Below are positions 11,591-24,789 of a stretch of 64,000 nt of DNA, in pieces. Numbering within the stretch: position 1 is the stretch's first letter; each line of letters opens with the position of its first letter. The notes below the pieces were generated by a model that saw nothing but the letters and a program-made list of their open reading frames with translations, searched no databases and had not been told where the DNA came from. The translations under genes and the position numbers were made by a program. Source of the stretch: Brachionus plicatilis (Eukaryota > Rotifera > Eurotatoria > Ploima > Brachionidae); assembly GCA_010279815.1 (NCBI GenBank), contig QEOQ01000353.1, positions 415,901 to 479,900 on the forward strand, read 5' to 3'.

Positions 11591-12657
11591 ACTTTTTTTA
11601 CTTTTATCTATATATATGCTTTTTATACTTTTAGTCCAAAATAAACTATTCACATCATTTTTAAACTTATTCTTAAAGCTTGCTCTTTTTAAAGTCAATT
11701 TATCTAAATAAATTAACAAAGTCACATCCTGGTTTATTAAACAAACCAAACTTAAGTGGCGTAAATGAGTGAAAATGAGATACTAGTCCGAGTCCGACCG
11801 GATCAGTATCTTATCTTATTATGATAAACAAATGCTGAGTAGGGCTTTGACCTAGCCAAGTTTACTTTTAGATTTTTATCTAGATATAAGTCTGAAAAAG
11901 AGAAAAGAAATAATAAGAGAAAATGAATATAAATTTAAACTAGCTAAAATATCGATTGAAATAAATCGTGAAGCTTTTTTTATTTTATTCATTTTCTCTA
12001 AAAAAAATAATATTTTAATTTTGTTTTTGTTTTATGATAATTTTGGAATGAAAGAGCCGGCACTGGTTGACAGCCAAACGACAAGGACCCCACTGATCTC
12101 TTAATTTCGACTAATTACAGCATCGCAATTTCTCAAAATTATTTAGATAATTTTTGTTGAGAATATTTACTGCGTTCTCAGTCTAAACCATTCTCTAGGC
12201 ATACATAATACTAAATTAAAAATTTTCGGCAAAGCTCTTTTCTGCTCACTCGCACTCTTTTTCTCTCTCTCTCTCTCTCTTTCTGAGCCAATTTTGGAAT
12301 ATTTTATAACAATTACAGGTAAATTTTAAATAAAAGATAAAGCGTTTATTAAAATTTTCAAATTTGACTCTTATTTTATAATCAAATTTTTTGTCGATCA
12401 GATCAATTAAACTAATTAATGCAAAATGGAAAAGAAAAATTTTCCTTCTTTTTTTATTTTTGTTGTTCAAGTCAATTTGGAAGAATTTGATCCTACTACA
12501 TTTTGTTAATATAGGAAAAATAATTTCAAAATTAGCAAATTTACTCATAAAAGCTATAATTTATTAAAATAGTTGTCATGGTGAATTAAAAATTTGGAAA
12601 AAAATCAAATAAACTTATAGAATTGAAAAAAAAAAATTTAAATTAATTAATCTGAAA
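11591..12657. promoter_or_regulatory. Divergent CRTC/DLEC1 intergenic region
   Basis: The two start codons point away from each other across 1067 bp, so both promoters must lie here. I see no clear TATA box or full cAMP response element (TGACGTCA). A slightly GC-richer patch lies at 12050-12110 (AAAGAGCCGGCACTGG) and a CT microsatellite at 12257-12283. Separate versus shared promoter cannot be decided from sequence. Confidence 0.55.
12257..12283 (+). repeat. CT microsatellite
   Basis: About eleven near-perfect CT units flanked by T runs, 370 bp upstream of the DLEC1 start. The chance minus-strand frame over it encodes an Arg-Glu run and is not a gene. Confidence 0.9.
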
Positions 12658-15600
12658 ATGTCACTTTCTCCACAAGTTCCAAGCTCTCACAGTCTCAGAG
12701 ACCCGTCGACTTTTTTGCAGAGGCCCACCTCGGCAAAAATACCCGACGTGTCCCATCTGCTTAACAGCATTTTCGGGTAATTACCTCTAAATAACAAAAT
12801 AAAATTTGAAAAAAAAAATTAAATTCCTTTCTTTAACAGAGATAAATACAACAAAGAAAAATTGAGTGTCGATGTGGTAAAAAATTTGTCCATATCATCC
12901 GATGTCGACAACCAATATCATAAAAGATATGTCCAAAAGCTAAAAGAAGTTGGGAAAAAAAAAAAAAAAAATTTAAAATTAAATTTGACTTTAATTAAGG
13001 CTCAATTGGTGAAGGAAAGCCGCATACAGGAATACGCTATGCTCGAAAAGCATATCTTGGAGGCCCAGGCTAAAGCTTTGGCCTACGAGGACCGTGAAGA
13101 AGACAAAAGGATGAAAACATGCCAAGATCCGGACCTATTCGGTGTACCACCAAGTATACATCTAAAATTTTCTCAATCAATTTTTAATAAAGATGTTTTT
13201 TTGTCAGCAAAATCTTATTTTAGCTATTGTCTTGATGATACAATACTAAAAGATCATAATCTATTAGTGCCCAGTGATTACTATTTTAAGCCCAAAAGAC
13301 CTTTTGTGCCAATGCCTAAGAGTAATTTTTAGAATCATTTTATTTGTTTTTAAAATGATAAAATGATAAAAAAGATGATGATTCTGAGCGCTATCTGGAA
13401 GAGACCGTCAGTTCCAAAGAACGCTTCAAGCACAAAATTTTGCCACCAATTAATTCTTCAAGAAAATTTGATATCGAGGAACTAGGCGATATTTACAAAG
13501 AAGGCTCTTCGCTTGGCAATTACTCGGATGACCAAGAGGATGAGGAAATGAAATTAAGTGTAAAATAAAAAAAAAAATTTATTTTTAATTTTTAAATTTT
13601 TTATTCAAGGATAAAAAAAAATTAAATATTAAACCTTATTGGAAAGACACTCTGAGACAAGAGGAAAGACTGAACGAGAGAGAGAATCTAAAAAAATTGG
13701 AGAATCGGACCAATTTTTTGGCTAATCCGCACCTTGAAGCCAACAGATTAGCTCAGATGTAAATTTTTTGAAATAAAAAAATAAAAAATTCTAAAATTTT
13801 TTTATAAAGTTGTAAAGATACTGAGCTAGTCTTTGACATAAACCCCAAGATAATAAGCTTTGATAAATATGTGATTGGAAAAGTGTACGAAAGTACATTT
13901 GAGATACGCAATACGAGCACTGTTGCGCACCAATTTAGAGCTGTTCCGCCCAAGAAGCTTTTTTTTAGTCTTAGTCTAGGCCAATACCCACAAGGACAGT
14001 CACTGATTGCTCCCGGTCTATCTGCTCAATTTAACATTAGATTTTCACCCGACTCCCTATGTTCGTTCGAAGACCAAATTTTGGTCGAATGTTCAAATGG
14101 AAGCAAGGCTGTTTTACCACTAGTTGCCAAACGAGAATCACCATGTTTGACAAGTGAGTGTTTATATTAATTAATCACTTAATCTAATAAGAAACATATA
14201 TTTAAAAATTTAATCTTAAGTCTTTTTTTGGTCTGAATTGTGGGGGTTTTGTTTGAAAAAAATGAAGTAGGGTCTATTGAAAAAAACGTGATTTAAGCCT
14301 GACAAAACCAAAATTTTCAGAAAAGGAAAGAATCTATTTGTGTTTATATAACACAAGAACTTAATATTTTTAATTATTTAAATAGTATTTTTCTCTTCAA
14401 TTTATAAACATGACACCGGAAATCAATTTAAGTCGTTTTTTTGCTATTAACTAAATAAACTAAAATAAATAGAGTTTTGTTTGAATTTAGAGTAATCGAA
14501 TTTCCTGAATAGAACATGTGCCTCGATGTGACAGGCTTTTTATTTTTTATTTTTTTGTAATTATTTATTACAGTAAACGCCTTTTGGGAAATGTAAACAA
14601 AAAATTTGGAAAAATTTTTAAATAAATATCACGAAATTTAAAATTAAATTCTTTTCAAAATTGAAGATTTGAAGCAAATATGATTAAATTAAAAATTTAT
14701 TCAAAGTCTTCACTTAATTAATTTTAACAATATAATTCTTAAAGAATTTTTTGGTACTGTGAATTTCAGAAATGAAAAATAGAGAAAAAATTAAAAAACA
14801 AATTGATTTTTTAAAAGTGCAAAACTGATGAATCTCTAAAAACTATCAACTGATAGATTTAATCAACCTCCTAATTCCGGTCTTTTCAAAAAATATAAAA
14901 AATTAATACACATACAATAAAAATTATTTAAACAAGTTGAATCTAGGTGAAACATTGAATTTATCAGTAAATAAAATTCACAATTATTTTTCTTTTTTTT
15001 TTTGTTCTAAAATTCACAATGCCTTTTAATTTAGTTTTAAATTAATAGAATTTAAAATTTTTAGAGCTTCCTAGTCTTTTGTTTTATAAAAAAATATTAT
15101 TTAAAAAATTTTAGGGTTATTTTATCTAATAAAAATTTTAAAGATTCTGGGAACATAAATAAAAATATTATTTAATTAAATATTTTTTCTTTTTAAATGA
15201 AAATTGAATACAAACAAAAATCTAAAAAATTAATTTTTTCAAGAAAATCTCTTTAAAACTGAATCGTTTTTTTGACTTTTTCAAATTATTTTGTTACTTT
15301 TGAATCATATTCTTCTCCGAAATTAAAATAAATCAGTAAATTCAATTTTCTAGATTGGAAATAATTGACGCATATAGAAATTTATTATTAGATAAGTAAG
15401 AAAATTTTATTTTAAATTGTCATCTTCATCAAAATTATTTAAGAGTTTATATTTTTTTAAAAAAATTTATCTTGATGTGTGATGCATTTATTTTTACAAA
15501 TTTGAGAAATTAATTTCATCTTTGTTTGCTATGTTTTTAAATATAATTTTATAATTAAGATAATTAAACACCAACTTCATTTTTGCATCCTTGATTGTTT

Positions 15601-18600
15601 ATTTTTAGCAAAATTACCCTAAGAGATGGTGAAAAGAAATCAAAAAAATTCAAATGCTAGATTTTAATATAAAAATAGTTAAAAATCTTCAATTTGCTTC
15701 CGGAAATATAATTGAATTAAATCTTTCAATTTTATTTCCAAATTTACATATCATAATGAATTTTTGCTTCCCCAGAAATAAGATATAGCCAAAAATTTTC
15801 TAGTCTAAGCCAAAATTTAATTTAAATTTAGACATTTTAATTAAAAATATCAAAAATAATTATTTTGTCTCCAACAACAGCAGTTTTAAATGGTTATAAT
15901 TGTTTTTATTTGTTTTCAACGTATTAATTTCTTTTTTACACTACTTGTCTATTTTTTTAACCAAAAAAAATTAGAATCGTTAAAAAATCATTTATAATTT
16001 AAAAATATATATATTTATTGACAATAAATATTTTTTAATAGAAAAAAATTATTTAAAAACAGAAAATATCCGATATAAAAAGTTATTAGATTTTAATCTA
16101 AGATAACCAAGATGCTAGATCACCAAGTCTATTTTTAAAAAATTCTTTTTCAAATTTAAATGTAAAATTAAGGGAGGAAGACAAAATATAGAAAGACAAA
16201 ATGTAGAATTTTCTCCAAAATATAGAAAGACAAAATATAGACATGACAAAATATAGAAAGACAAAATATAGACATGACTTAATATAGAAAGACAAAATAT
16301 AGACATGACAAAATATAGAAAGACAAAATATAGAATACTAATATATGTAAAAAAGTATAGAAAATTTTAATTATATTATTAAAATAATATATTTGAGACT
16401 TTTACTTTGTATTAATTAGTGACAGATTATAAAAGTGAGAATATTGAAGCATTTTTAGAAGGTTTAGGAAATAATTTTCTAATTGACAAAGAAAAAAATT
16501 GAAATAAAAATTAATTAGACTATTTTTTTTTCTACATTTTTTTTTCCAGGTAAATTCTACATTTTTTTACAGGTAAATTCTATATTATCCAATAAAAAAT
16601 CGTTTTCTACATTTTGTCTTTCTATATTTTGTCACACTGCCAAAATTAATTCTCTAAAAAAATTATTTATATTTAATATTTTTAATTATATTTCATTTTT
16701 TTTTAAGATAAAAAGTAAAATATTTTATTTATATGGATTTTATTTTTCATTTTTGATACAATTAAAAGCTTTTTCCCATGCTAGATATAAATAAGAATTT
16801 TTCTAACTAAGCTTACTATTTTTTATAAAATTCAATTGAACATAATTTTTTCAAAAATATATTATTTTTTTGGTAAACCACTATTTTTTTATAGAATATG
16901 ATTTTTTCATTAGAATTGTTAAAGAACATTATATTTTTGTCGACAAACAATAGTAAGGAATTTTGAAGACCTATTTATTATTTTAGGTAAAAATCCACTA
17001 GGTCTACATCTATATCTCACAAATAAACCTTTAAAAGAAATACAGAAAATAAAAGTATTTTTAATATGGTTTCTATGTACTTAAAGCTTAAAACTTACTT
17101 TAAGCTCATGCACCACTAACCATGCATAGCATGTTTTAAAATGTTAAAAACATACTAATTCTAAGAACATGCATTTAAAAAGACAATAAGCTCAACATCA
17201 AAATAAAGAAAAAAAACTTCATTACTTTCAGGCTTTAAGCTAGGTATAAAATAAAATTACATATTTTTTTTCTTTAAAATTTAAATACCAAAACTTGAAT
17301 ATAACAAAATTCAATTTTCGAACTGAAGATCTTAAAATATTTGAAAAAATAACTAAATTTTAAATAACTAAATTTTATTTTTTGCCACAAATATTAATTT
17401 TGCTAATTTTCTTTAATTATTATTCGAAGCTTAGAAATAACAGGTAATATATAATAAGTCAAATTAATTTTAGAAATAATTTTAAAAATGAAATTTTAAT
17501 TTTAAAAATGAATAAAAAAAAAATAAAATAATTTTTTTAAAAGTTGGTTCAGTGCTAAATTGTGGTCATTCCTTGGTGGGCCAAATAAAAGGATGTCGTT
17601 TTGTGATTCAAAATACTGGAGGAGATGGTCGCTTTGTAGTCTTTCCCAAATCTGCGTGGCCTGCATCCACATTTAAAGTAGAATACCAGTTTACAAATTA
17701 AAAATTAATTTATCTAAATAGACCAATGTGTTGTCTACCTCTTTGAATGTGCATCCATTCGAGATACAGCCATCCATTTTTGAGCTGCGCAAAGATGACA
17801 TTTTTGTTCTTGAAGTTGTTTTTAAGCCGGCCGATTGCAAAAAATACGAACAAGAAATTGTGATTACTTGTGACAATTGCACAACTATTGAATTTAAACT
17901 AATTGGCGAGGGAAAACTTGCCCAAATTGAGTATGTTGAATCCCAGGACTCGGATAATGACCAAAATTTGATCGCAATCGATGACTTTAAAGACAAAATC
18001 AGTCAAAAAATAATTCGTTTTCCAACCCTCAATCCTAGAGCTTTGACCAGAAAGCGGTTTTCTCTAAAAAATATTTCGTAATTTTGGCAAAAAAAATTTT
18101 TTAAATTTTAAATTATTAATTTTAAATTTCAAGTCAGTGTCCGATTGATTTTTCATGGCTGATCTACAAGCCGATATACGAGGACAATTTGTCTATTCAA
18201 AAAAATGACAACTATGTCACTTATTCAGAGAATAATTTTAGCATTTTACCAAAACAGGGAACTCTTGAAAGAGACGATACTCGCACTTTTGAAATTATAT
18301 TTAATCCTGATAAAGTAAAAATTTTTAATTTACAAAAAAAAATAAATTTTTTTTTTTATTTAAGGTTGGCTGTTTTGAGAGTGTGGCTCACCTAATTTTA
18401 CATGGAATACCTGAAATAAACAAACAAATGATGCTTGATACACAAAATTTGGTTCATAAGACTTATTTGGCAAAAGAAGATTTCAATACTAGTGATTATT
18501 TATCCACTGCCATTGAATTAAGGGGAGAATGTGAGCCATTTCAGTTTACTCTTGATCCACCAGCAATTTTTGTTCCGGGTCCCATTTACATGCAATCAAC

Positions 18601-21600
18601 TAATCGAAAGGCGTTTAGGGTAAATAAGAAAAAATCATCTATTATTAATTTTAATTTTTTTTAAAGTTAATTAATATGAGTATATGTCCAATTAATTTTA
18701 GTTGGAAACAAGTGTTAGAACCCCATATGATTCAAGTTGAACCGGCCTATGGTGAAATAGGTGCTTTTTGTTGAATTAAAAATATTTAATTAAATTTTTT
18801 AAAATTTATTTAAAAAAAGCTCCGAAAAGTTATGCTCTAATGGATGTTTTGATTACTGGACTTAGCCCTGGCAAAATTGTTGAAGAAGTGGCGTGTTACG
18901 TTGAGTATGCTGATGAGCCAATTTATTTGCATGTCGAAGCGGATATAAAAGTAAAAATAAAAATGAATAAGAAAAAAAATTATTTCTTTTTCCAAAGGGT
19001 CCTGAGTTGTGTATCAAAGAGGCCGGGGTAGACTTTGGTCTTGTTCGCATAGGCGACACGTCCATTTCTTATGTCACATTTGAAAATGTTTCAAATTTGC
19101 CGCTTAAATGGAGCCTTGAGTCCTTGGACTACCAAGTAGACATTTGATTAGTCTTTTTCGAATATTTTGTATTTTTTATCAAAAGGATTTGTTTGATTAT
19201 CCTCGAAGTGGGGAGCTTTTACCTCTAGAATCAGTTCAAGTTTATTTATCATTCCGTCCTAAAGAAGAGTTAATTATGAACTCCATGTTCTCGGTTCAAG
19301 TTACCGATGGAAACTCATTGTAATTCGACAATTTAAAAAAAAAATTTGATAAAAAAATAATCTTTCTAGGACATTTAATTGTCATGGTCAATCTCAATTA
19401 CCCAAGATAAGCTTCACAAACAGCCAGATTCAATTAGACGAACTTTATCTTGGTGTTGAGAAAGTGTTTTCAGTCGAATTAGCGAATCATTCAGCCCTTA
19501 ATGCCAACTTCATCTGGCAAAGAGTAAATAAATTATTTTTAATAATATTTTATATTTTTCAATTTTTTACAAATTAAAAACTTCTTGCCCTAACTTCTCT
19601 AATTTTTGTTTTTAAATTCTGATAATTTTTTTTTAATTTATTACAAAGATTAATTACTCGGAATTTTTTTAGCAGAACAATTCTATCAGAAAATTATAAA
19701 AAAAATTTTTCACCTTTTTTTAAGCCATCAATTCATGCTGATTTTGGCCTTTTCTTGAATTAAATCTTAAATTCTTATTGTATCCCAATTATAAGGCGAT
19801 ATTTATTAAAAAAATTTAAATTCAATATTATATAAAATAAATTTTTTTTCGAACAATCTGATCTTTATATTTTTTGAAATTTTATATTTTTTATTTTTTT
19901 ATTTTCAAAATAAATCAGCAGGCACCCTTGTAATGAAAGGCTGATTAGCACTCCTTTTATCAATTATTGTGCAAATTGAAGTTTGAAATCAAGATCAAAA
20001 GATCAAAATATAAAATATAACATTTTCTTTTAATAATAGAAAAATAATAATTTTTTTCTAAAACATATTATGTCAAGTTTATTTTCATAAATAAAATTTG
20101 GGGCTGATCAATTTCATGACCACTCAGTCTTATTTTTTATCAAAAAAAACGCTATTAAATTTATAGACCAGTTGGTCTTAAAATTTATTTGAGAAAATAA
20201 AAATTTATTTTTTTGAACAATTTTTTTAAAGTCTCGTTAAGAAAATATTTAACAGGTCTTAACTGATAACTGCAAAAAATTAAAAAAATACTCATTATTT
20301 TAATTTTTGTCTTTACTTCTAAAATTAAATTTACCTATGTTATCATTTTTTGAAATTGTATTATTGAATTATCAATTAAATTGGTCAGCCTCTAAAATTT
20401 TAAATGTCTCTTTTTATTGACTTTAATAGGTTTAAAATTGTTTAATTGATTTAAAAAAAAATTTTAAGCAAAAATAACAAATTTTTAAAATTTAAAATTT
20501 GTTCAAGAGGAAAAATAAAATTATTATTAACATTATTATAAATTTTTAAAATAAGTGCTAAATTATTTGTTTGAAACCTTAATAAATCTTTAGTTGGATT
20601 TATATTAAATTATGCTCTCTTCCGTCTTAAATAATTCTTGGAAAGTAATGTTAAAAGATAAAAGGTAATTAAATATATTGATTCAATCAAAGTTTCAGTC
20701 ACGGTTCAAAAAGACATCGAGTCCCATGATTTTGATAATGAGGAAAAATAATCAGTCTAAAAAAATATGTAAAAAAAATTGCTAATTTAATTAATTTGGG
20801 GCTCAATTAAAAAATAAAAGTATTTTTTATTTTTTGTAAAATCATAATTAAATTAGGTATTATTAAAAATTTGTGATATTGTAAATATATTTGACAAAAA
20901 TAAGTTTTAAAATTTTAGCTATTTCTTTTGAATCTAATTTTGCATAAAAAAAATTAAAACTTAATTCTCTTCAATAGAATTTTTAATTGTCCTTTTAATA
21001 GCAAAAAAATTATTTAGGGGATATTTGAAATAATTTTAGAAAATTAAAAAAAAAATTAAAAATTTTTCAGCCTAAAGGAGAAGATTCTTCATTATGCGAG
21101 ATACACTATGAACAACCAGATGGCGAAATACCAGGCCGAGCCATTGTTCAATGTTTAGTCCGAATAAAAGCTGATAAAACAACAGAAATAAACGATTTAA
21201 GCTTACCTTGTTATCTCTTGGACACAGACGAGACAATTTACTTAAACATTAAAGGCGTTGTAAAAGGAATATCAGTGGAAATTTTTGTCAGTAATGATGA
21301 AACTTACAGGTACCTGAAAAAAACAATTTTAAAAATAAAAAAATAAAATTTATAAATATTTATATCAATTTTTTCTACTCTTTTTTTTAAATTATAAATG
21401 ATATTTAAATTTATTCATGGAACTTAAAATTTAAACTAAATACATTAATTAATTTGCTTTAAGTCGGGCCAAGCTGATTGATTTTGAAAATGTTCAGATG
21501 GGCTCGAGATCATCAAGACAATTAATATTTCAAAACATGTCCGGTATTCGAACATCAGTGAATTTAAATATGAAAAACTTTAAAGCTTTTGAAATGATCC

Positions 21601-24600
21601 AAGAAAAAAGATTGTTCGATGATCCATGCAAAAAGATGTCTTCTTTAATCGACAGATTTAAACTAGAAGACGAATACATTGGAATTGGATTCGGTTTAGA
21701 AAAAAGTTATTTTGAACTGCCAGAATTTAGCTCAGTTACCATTTCGGTAGTGGCCATTGCTGATTTTTGGGGTTTGTACGAAGACACTTTGAGCATTGAA
21801 ATTGATGGAATTGATAAGATAACACTGGTGCCTGTAAAAATAAATATAACAGGAAGCCCTGTAAAGTTGTACACTGGCAAAGTGGTGCAAATGGACGATA
21901 TGTCAATGGTAAGATTTGGATCATCGACTCAGGGACAGAAACCCGTTGTGCGCAAAGTTCAAATGCTGAACACCAGTCTGCACCCAGTTAATATTAGTTG
22001 GAAAATTTTTTTAGTAAAAAGTCCTGATGATCAGTTGATAGATGTTAATTTGGTTGATGAAGAAATAAAAGTGTCCTTCTCAAATAGTAGCTCTTTGGAG
22101 TCGAATAACACCAAAACAAGTATTTAAATTAAATTTGAATCAAATTGGATTTTTTTATAAATTTTTTAAGTGTCACGCAATTCATCTAATTTTGTCTACA
22201 GAAATAATTTTGAGCCCATTGAAGAACTTAGAGAGTCAATGTGTGATGACTATTATTATTCGTTTGAAGAACGATTTCCTTTGGTCAAAATCAATTTGAC
22301 TCCACATTATGGCCAAGATCAGCAAAAAGATAATCAAATATTTTCACTTGACAAATACAATTTGGTAAATATTTATATATTATTTTTTTAAATTCAAGAA
22401 AAAATACTTGTTTAATATAAAATTTTTATAATTTTTGATCAATTTTAAATTTTTGGTGTGAATTCATGGAAAATTAAATTTTTTTAACCTAAAATTTTGC
22501 TAGAATATGGTAATTTATATTTAATTGATTTTATAATTTACAATTTATGAAGTTCTTGAATTCAATTATTGGAACAATCTCCATTTTTTTAATAACCTTT
22601 TTAATTTTCCTAATAAATATTTAGAATCTTTAATTAAAAAGAAAATAGAAAATAAAACATTTAAAGCTCTTAAATGATCAAACTTTTGTTTGTATTTTTT
22701 TTCCATTAAGGGTTTTTTTAATTATTTGGTAGCTATTTCAGCATCAGAATAAACTATTTTCTTCTTAATGCAATGTTTAAGCTCATTCCACATAAATTCA
22801 ATTTTATTTTAATAGAGAGACTTTATAGAGGATTTAATAAGTAATGTTGGTTAATCAGCGCTTGGTAAAAATAAATTGAAAATTTCGATTTGTCAAAAAT
22901 TGGCTGGCCACTAAATTCAGCCCAAAAAACACCACCAGATCTAATCTTTATGGTATAAAAATTATAAAAAATTTACGATAGAAATTTATTAAATTAGAAA
23001 AATTACCCAAATAATGTAACCTGAATTTTAAAATTACTCTATTTAGCTTCTTTTTTTTCCATTGCTCAAAATTTAATATTTTTAACACCAATTAAAAAAA
23101 AAGGTGTTTTCATGAATTCACTAAAATTCCAAAATTCTCCAGAAATCAAGTATTTTTGGAAATTTTTACTCTTAAAGTGTAGTAATATTATCTAGTCCAA
23201 AAATTTTTTTTAAGCTTTAGTATCTTTTAAAAATGTTCTAAGATTTGTTTTGAATTTTTTTGATTTCTGATAAAAATTAAAATTAAAAAAATTAGTAGAA
23301 TTTAAATTAAAATAAAATAGATTTTGATTCACTTTTTTTTTAATTAAAAAACTAACTAATAAAGTTTATTGATTAAAAATAAAACAGGTGGAATTCAGAT
23401 TTTTTTTTTTTAAATGAATTATTTTAATTAATAGAGTCTTGATGCCAAAGAGAAAAAACAGCTAGAAATCACATTTAATACGCATGCTGAAAAATGTGGT
23501 TCATATGAAGCAATTTTTGTGGGCTATCTGTCTCTACCAGACTATGTAATACAATTTGGAAAATTATTTGAAAACAATTTTTTTTTCTTTTTTAACTAAG
23601 TTGATAACAGGAGACGGATTCAGTCGAAAAATAAGCTTCGAAAAAGAACCGGTCATTTTCAAAGCTACTGGATGTTTACAATCACCAAATTTATTAGTCG
23701 AATATGAAAATGAGGACCTTAGTTTTGTGGTATCGACAGGTGATTTGATTGACTCTGAGACAGTAAATTAACTATGAATAAATATTTTTAAATTTTTTAA
23801 AATTTTTAAATTTTATTAGAAAATCTTAAAAGATAATTTGAAATTAAATAGCAAAATATGGCTATTGAATAATTCATTGTCTCCCGTGGATTTCAATGTC
23901 AATGTTGAAAAACCCTTTTCTTTTAATGACCAAACTTTGTCTACAAGATCACTTCAGCTTAAATCAAAAGCAAAAATTCAAGTAAATTTTTCTTAATAAT
24001 TTTAATAAAAAAAGTAAATTTTTTTCTTTCTTAAAGTGCTCAATTAATTTTGATTTTAATTTTGATTTTGTGTCCAAACTTAACTTTGGCTCTGGTAATA
24101 GTCCAGTTTTTTATGAGGACTCTCTGTGGCTTAATTTTGCCAACAATTTAAAACAACGAATTCCAATATCGGTCAAAACTTATCCGCCTCATCTTGTGGT
24201 CACGACTGATACAATTAATTTTGGAAAAATTCTTATTGACCAACAAAGACACCATCAGTTTTGGATGCGAAATCATTCATTTTCATCAGCAATCTGGAAT
24301 ATAAAAATAGGTAGATTTTATATTATTTATTCTAAGTTTTTGCAAAATTTTTCAAAAAAAAAAAATAAGCTGATGATGCTGATGAGGTTTTTCAATGTGA
24401 TTTGACACAAGGCTTTATTGAATCCAAACGAAAGAACATCAACAAATGTGAACAATTAATCAATGTCTATTTCAATGCCAAGTGCGTTGCTTAACATTTT
24501 AAAATTTTTTCATTGTTAAAACAAGACTCAAATATTTTGGTCTAAAATAATTAATGAAAAAAAACTGATTTTTTTAAATTATTTGTGATAACTAAGTTTT

Positions 24601-24737
24601 TTTTTAGGGACAACAAGAGCTACAGTTCAAAATTAATCATCACGATGAGTCCGTATTTCGGAACTGAGCCGATTCTAATCGAGCTCAAGGGGTCCGGAAG
24701 TTATGACCAAAAACAGGAAGCGATATTAAATGTATAA
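12658..24737 (+). CDS. DLEC1: DLEC1 / CFAP81 cilia- and flagella-associated protein
   Basis: Exons joined in phase: 12658-12776, 12840-12948, 13000-13321, 13375-13559, 13610-13758, 13810-14153, 17544-17677, 17722-18077, 18134-18314, 18365-18619, 18667-18760, 18820-18950, 18998-19135, 19186-19319, 19370-19523, 21071-21309, 21464-22119, 22171-22364, 23435-23545, 23601-23762, 23820-23981, 24037-24310, 24370-24481, 24608-24737. The total is 4845 nt, 1614 residues, close to the vertebrate length of about 1750. The N-terminus has the coiled-coil block YHKRYVQKLKEV ... MLEKHILEAQAKA. Repeated ASH/MSP-type beta domains follow (FDINPKIISFDKYVIGKVYE; LNCGHSLVGQIKG; SQCPIDFSW; CPINFSW; FGLVRIGDTS), and the C-terminus is ELKGSGSYD. 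Family role: structural protein of the motile axoneme. Three introns are 1.1-3.4 kb; the others are about 42-154 nt. The 12949-12999 intron is uncertain: it is in frame and open, and if retained it adds 17 Lys-rich residues. Poly(A) signal at 24774. Confidence 0.95.
14154..17543 (+). other. DLEC1 intron with repeats, no gene
   Basis: A 3.4-kb intron, AT-rich and without coding signs apart from a repeat element at 16181-16632. The short piece at about 14990-15020 (TTGTTCTAAAATTCACAATG) resembles the end of the 6434/8554 foldback family. Confidence 0.6.
16181..16632. mobile_element. Foldback with an internal tandem array of about 32 bp
   Basis: The ends are a perfect 28-bp inverted repeat (16181-16208 and 16605-16632) built from ACAAAATATAGAAAGAC + AAAATGTAGAA. 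Next to the left end, 16222-16335 is a tandem array of the unit AAATATAGAAAGACAAAATATAGACATGAC, repeated about 3.5 times with minor variants. It lies in a DLEC1 intron. The minus-strand frames here (16098-16306) repeat a Phe/Tyr/Cys/Leu motif because of the array and are not genes. Confidence 0.8.
19524..21070 (+). other. DLEC1 intron, no features
   Basis: A 1.5-kb AT-rich intron between two exons that join in phase 0. I see no element or gene in it. The 22365-23434 intron is similar. Confidence 0.6.
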
Positions 24738-24773
24738 GAAGAAATTTAATTATGAATCTATTCATTTTTAATT

Positions 24774-24779
24774 AATAAA
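24774..24779 (+). promoter_or_regulatory. DLEC1 poly(A) signal
   Basis: AATAAA 37 nt after the DLEC1 stop codon. The same signal and flank are duplicated at about 36051, in the decayed copy of this exon. Confidence 0.75.
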
Positions 24780-24789
24780 AGTTTATTAA

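Noticed and set aside
12070..12090. Possible RFX X-box (GGTTGACAGCCAAAC) upstream of DLEC1
   Set aside because: Too many mismatches to the X-box consensus to claim, although a ciliary gene would be expected to have one.
12246..12548. Minus-strand frame with an Arg-Glu run
   Set aside because: The run comes from the CT microsatellite and the rest is AT-driven; it lies in the CRTC/DLEC1 promoter region.
16098..16306. Two minus-strand frames with repeated FCLSIF motifs
   Set aside because: Generated by the 32-bp tandem array; not a protein.
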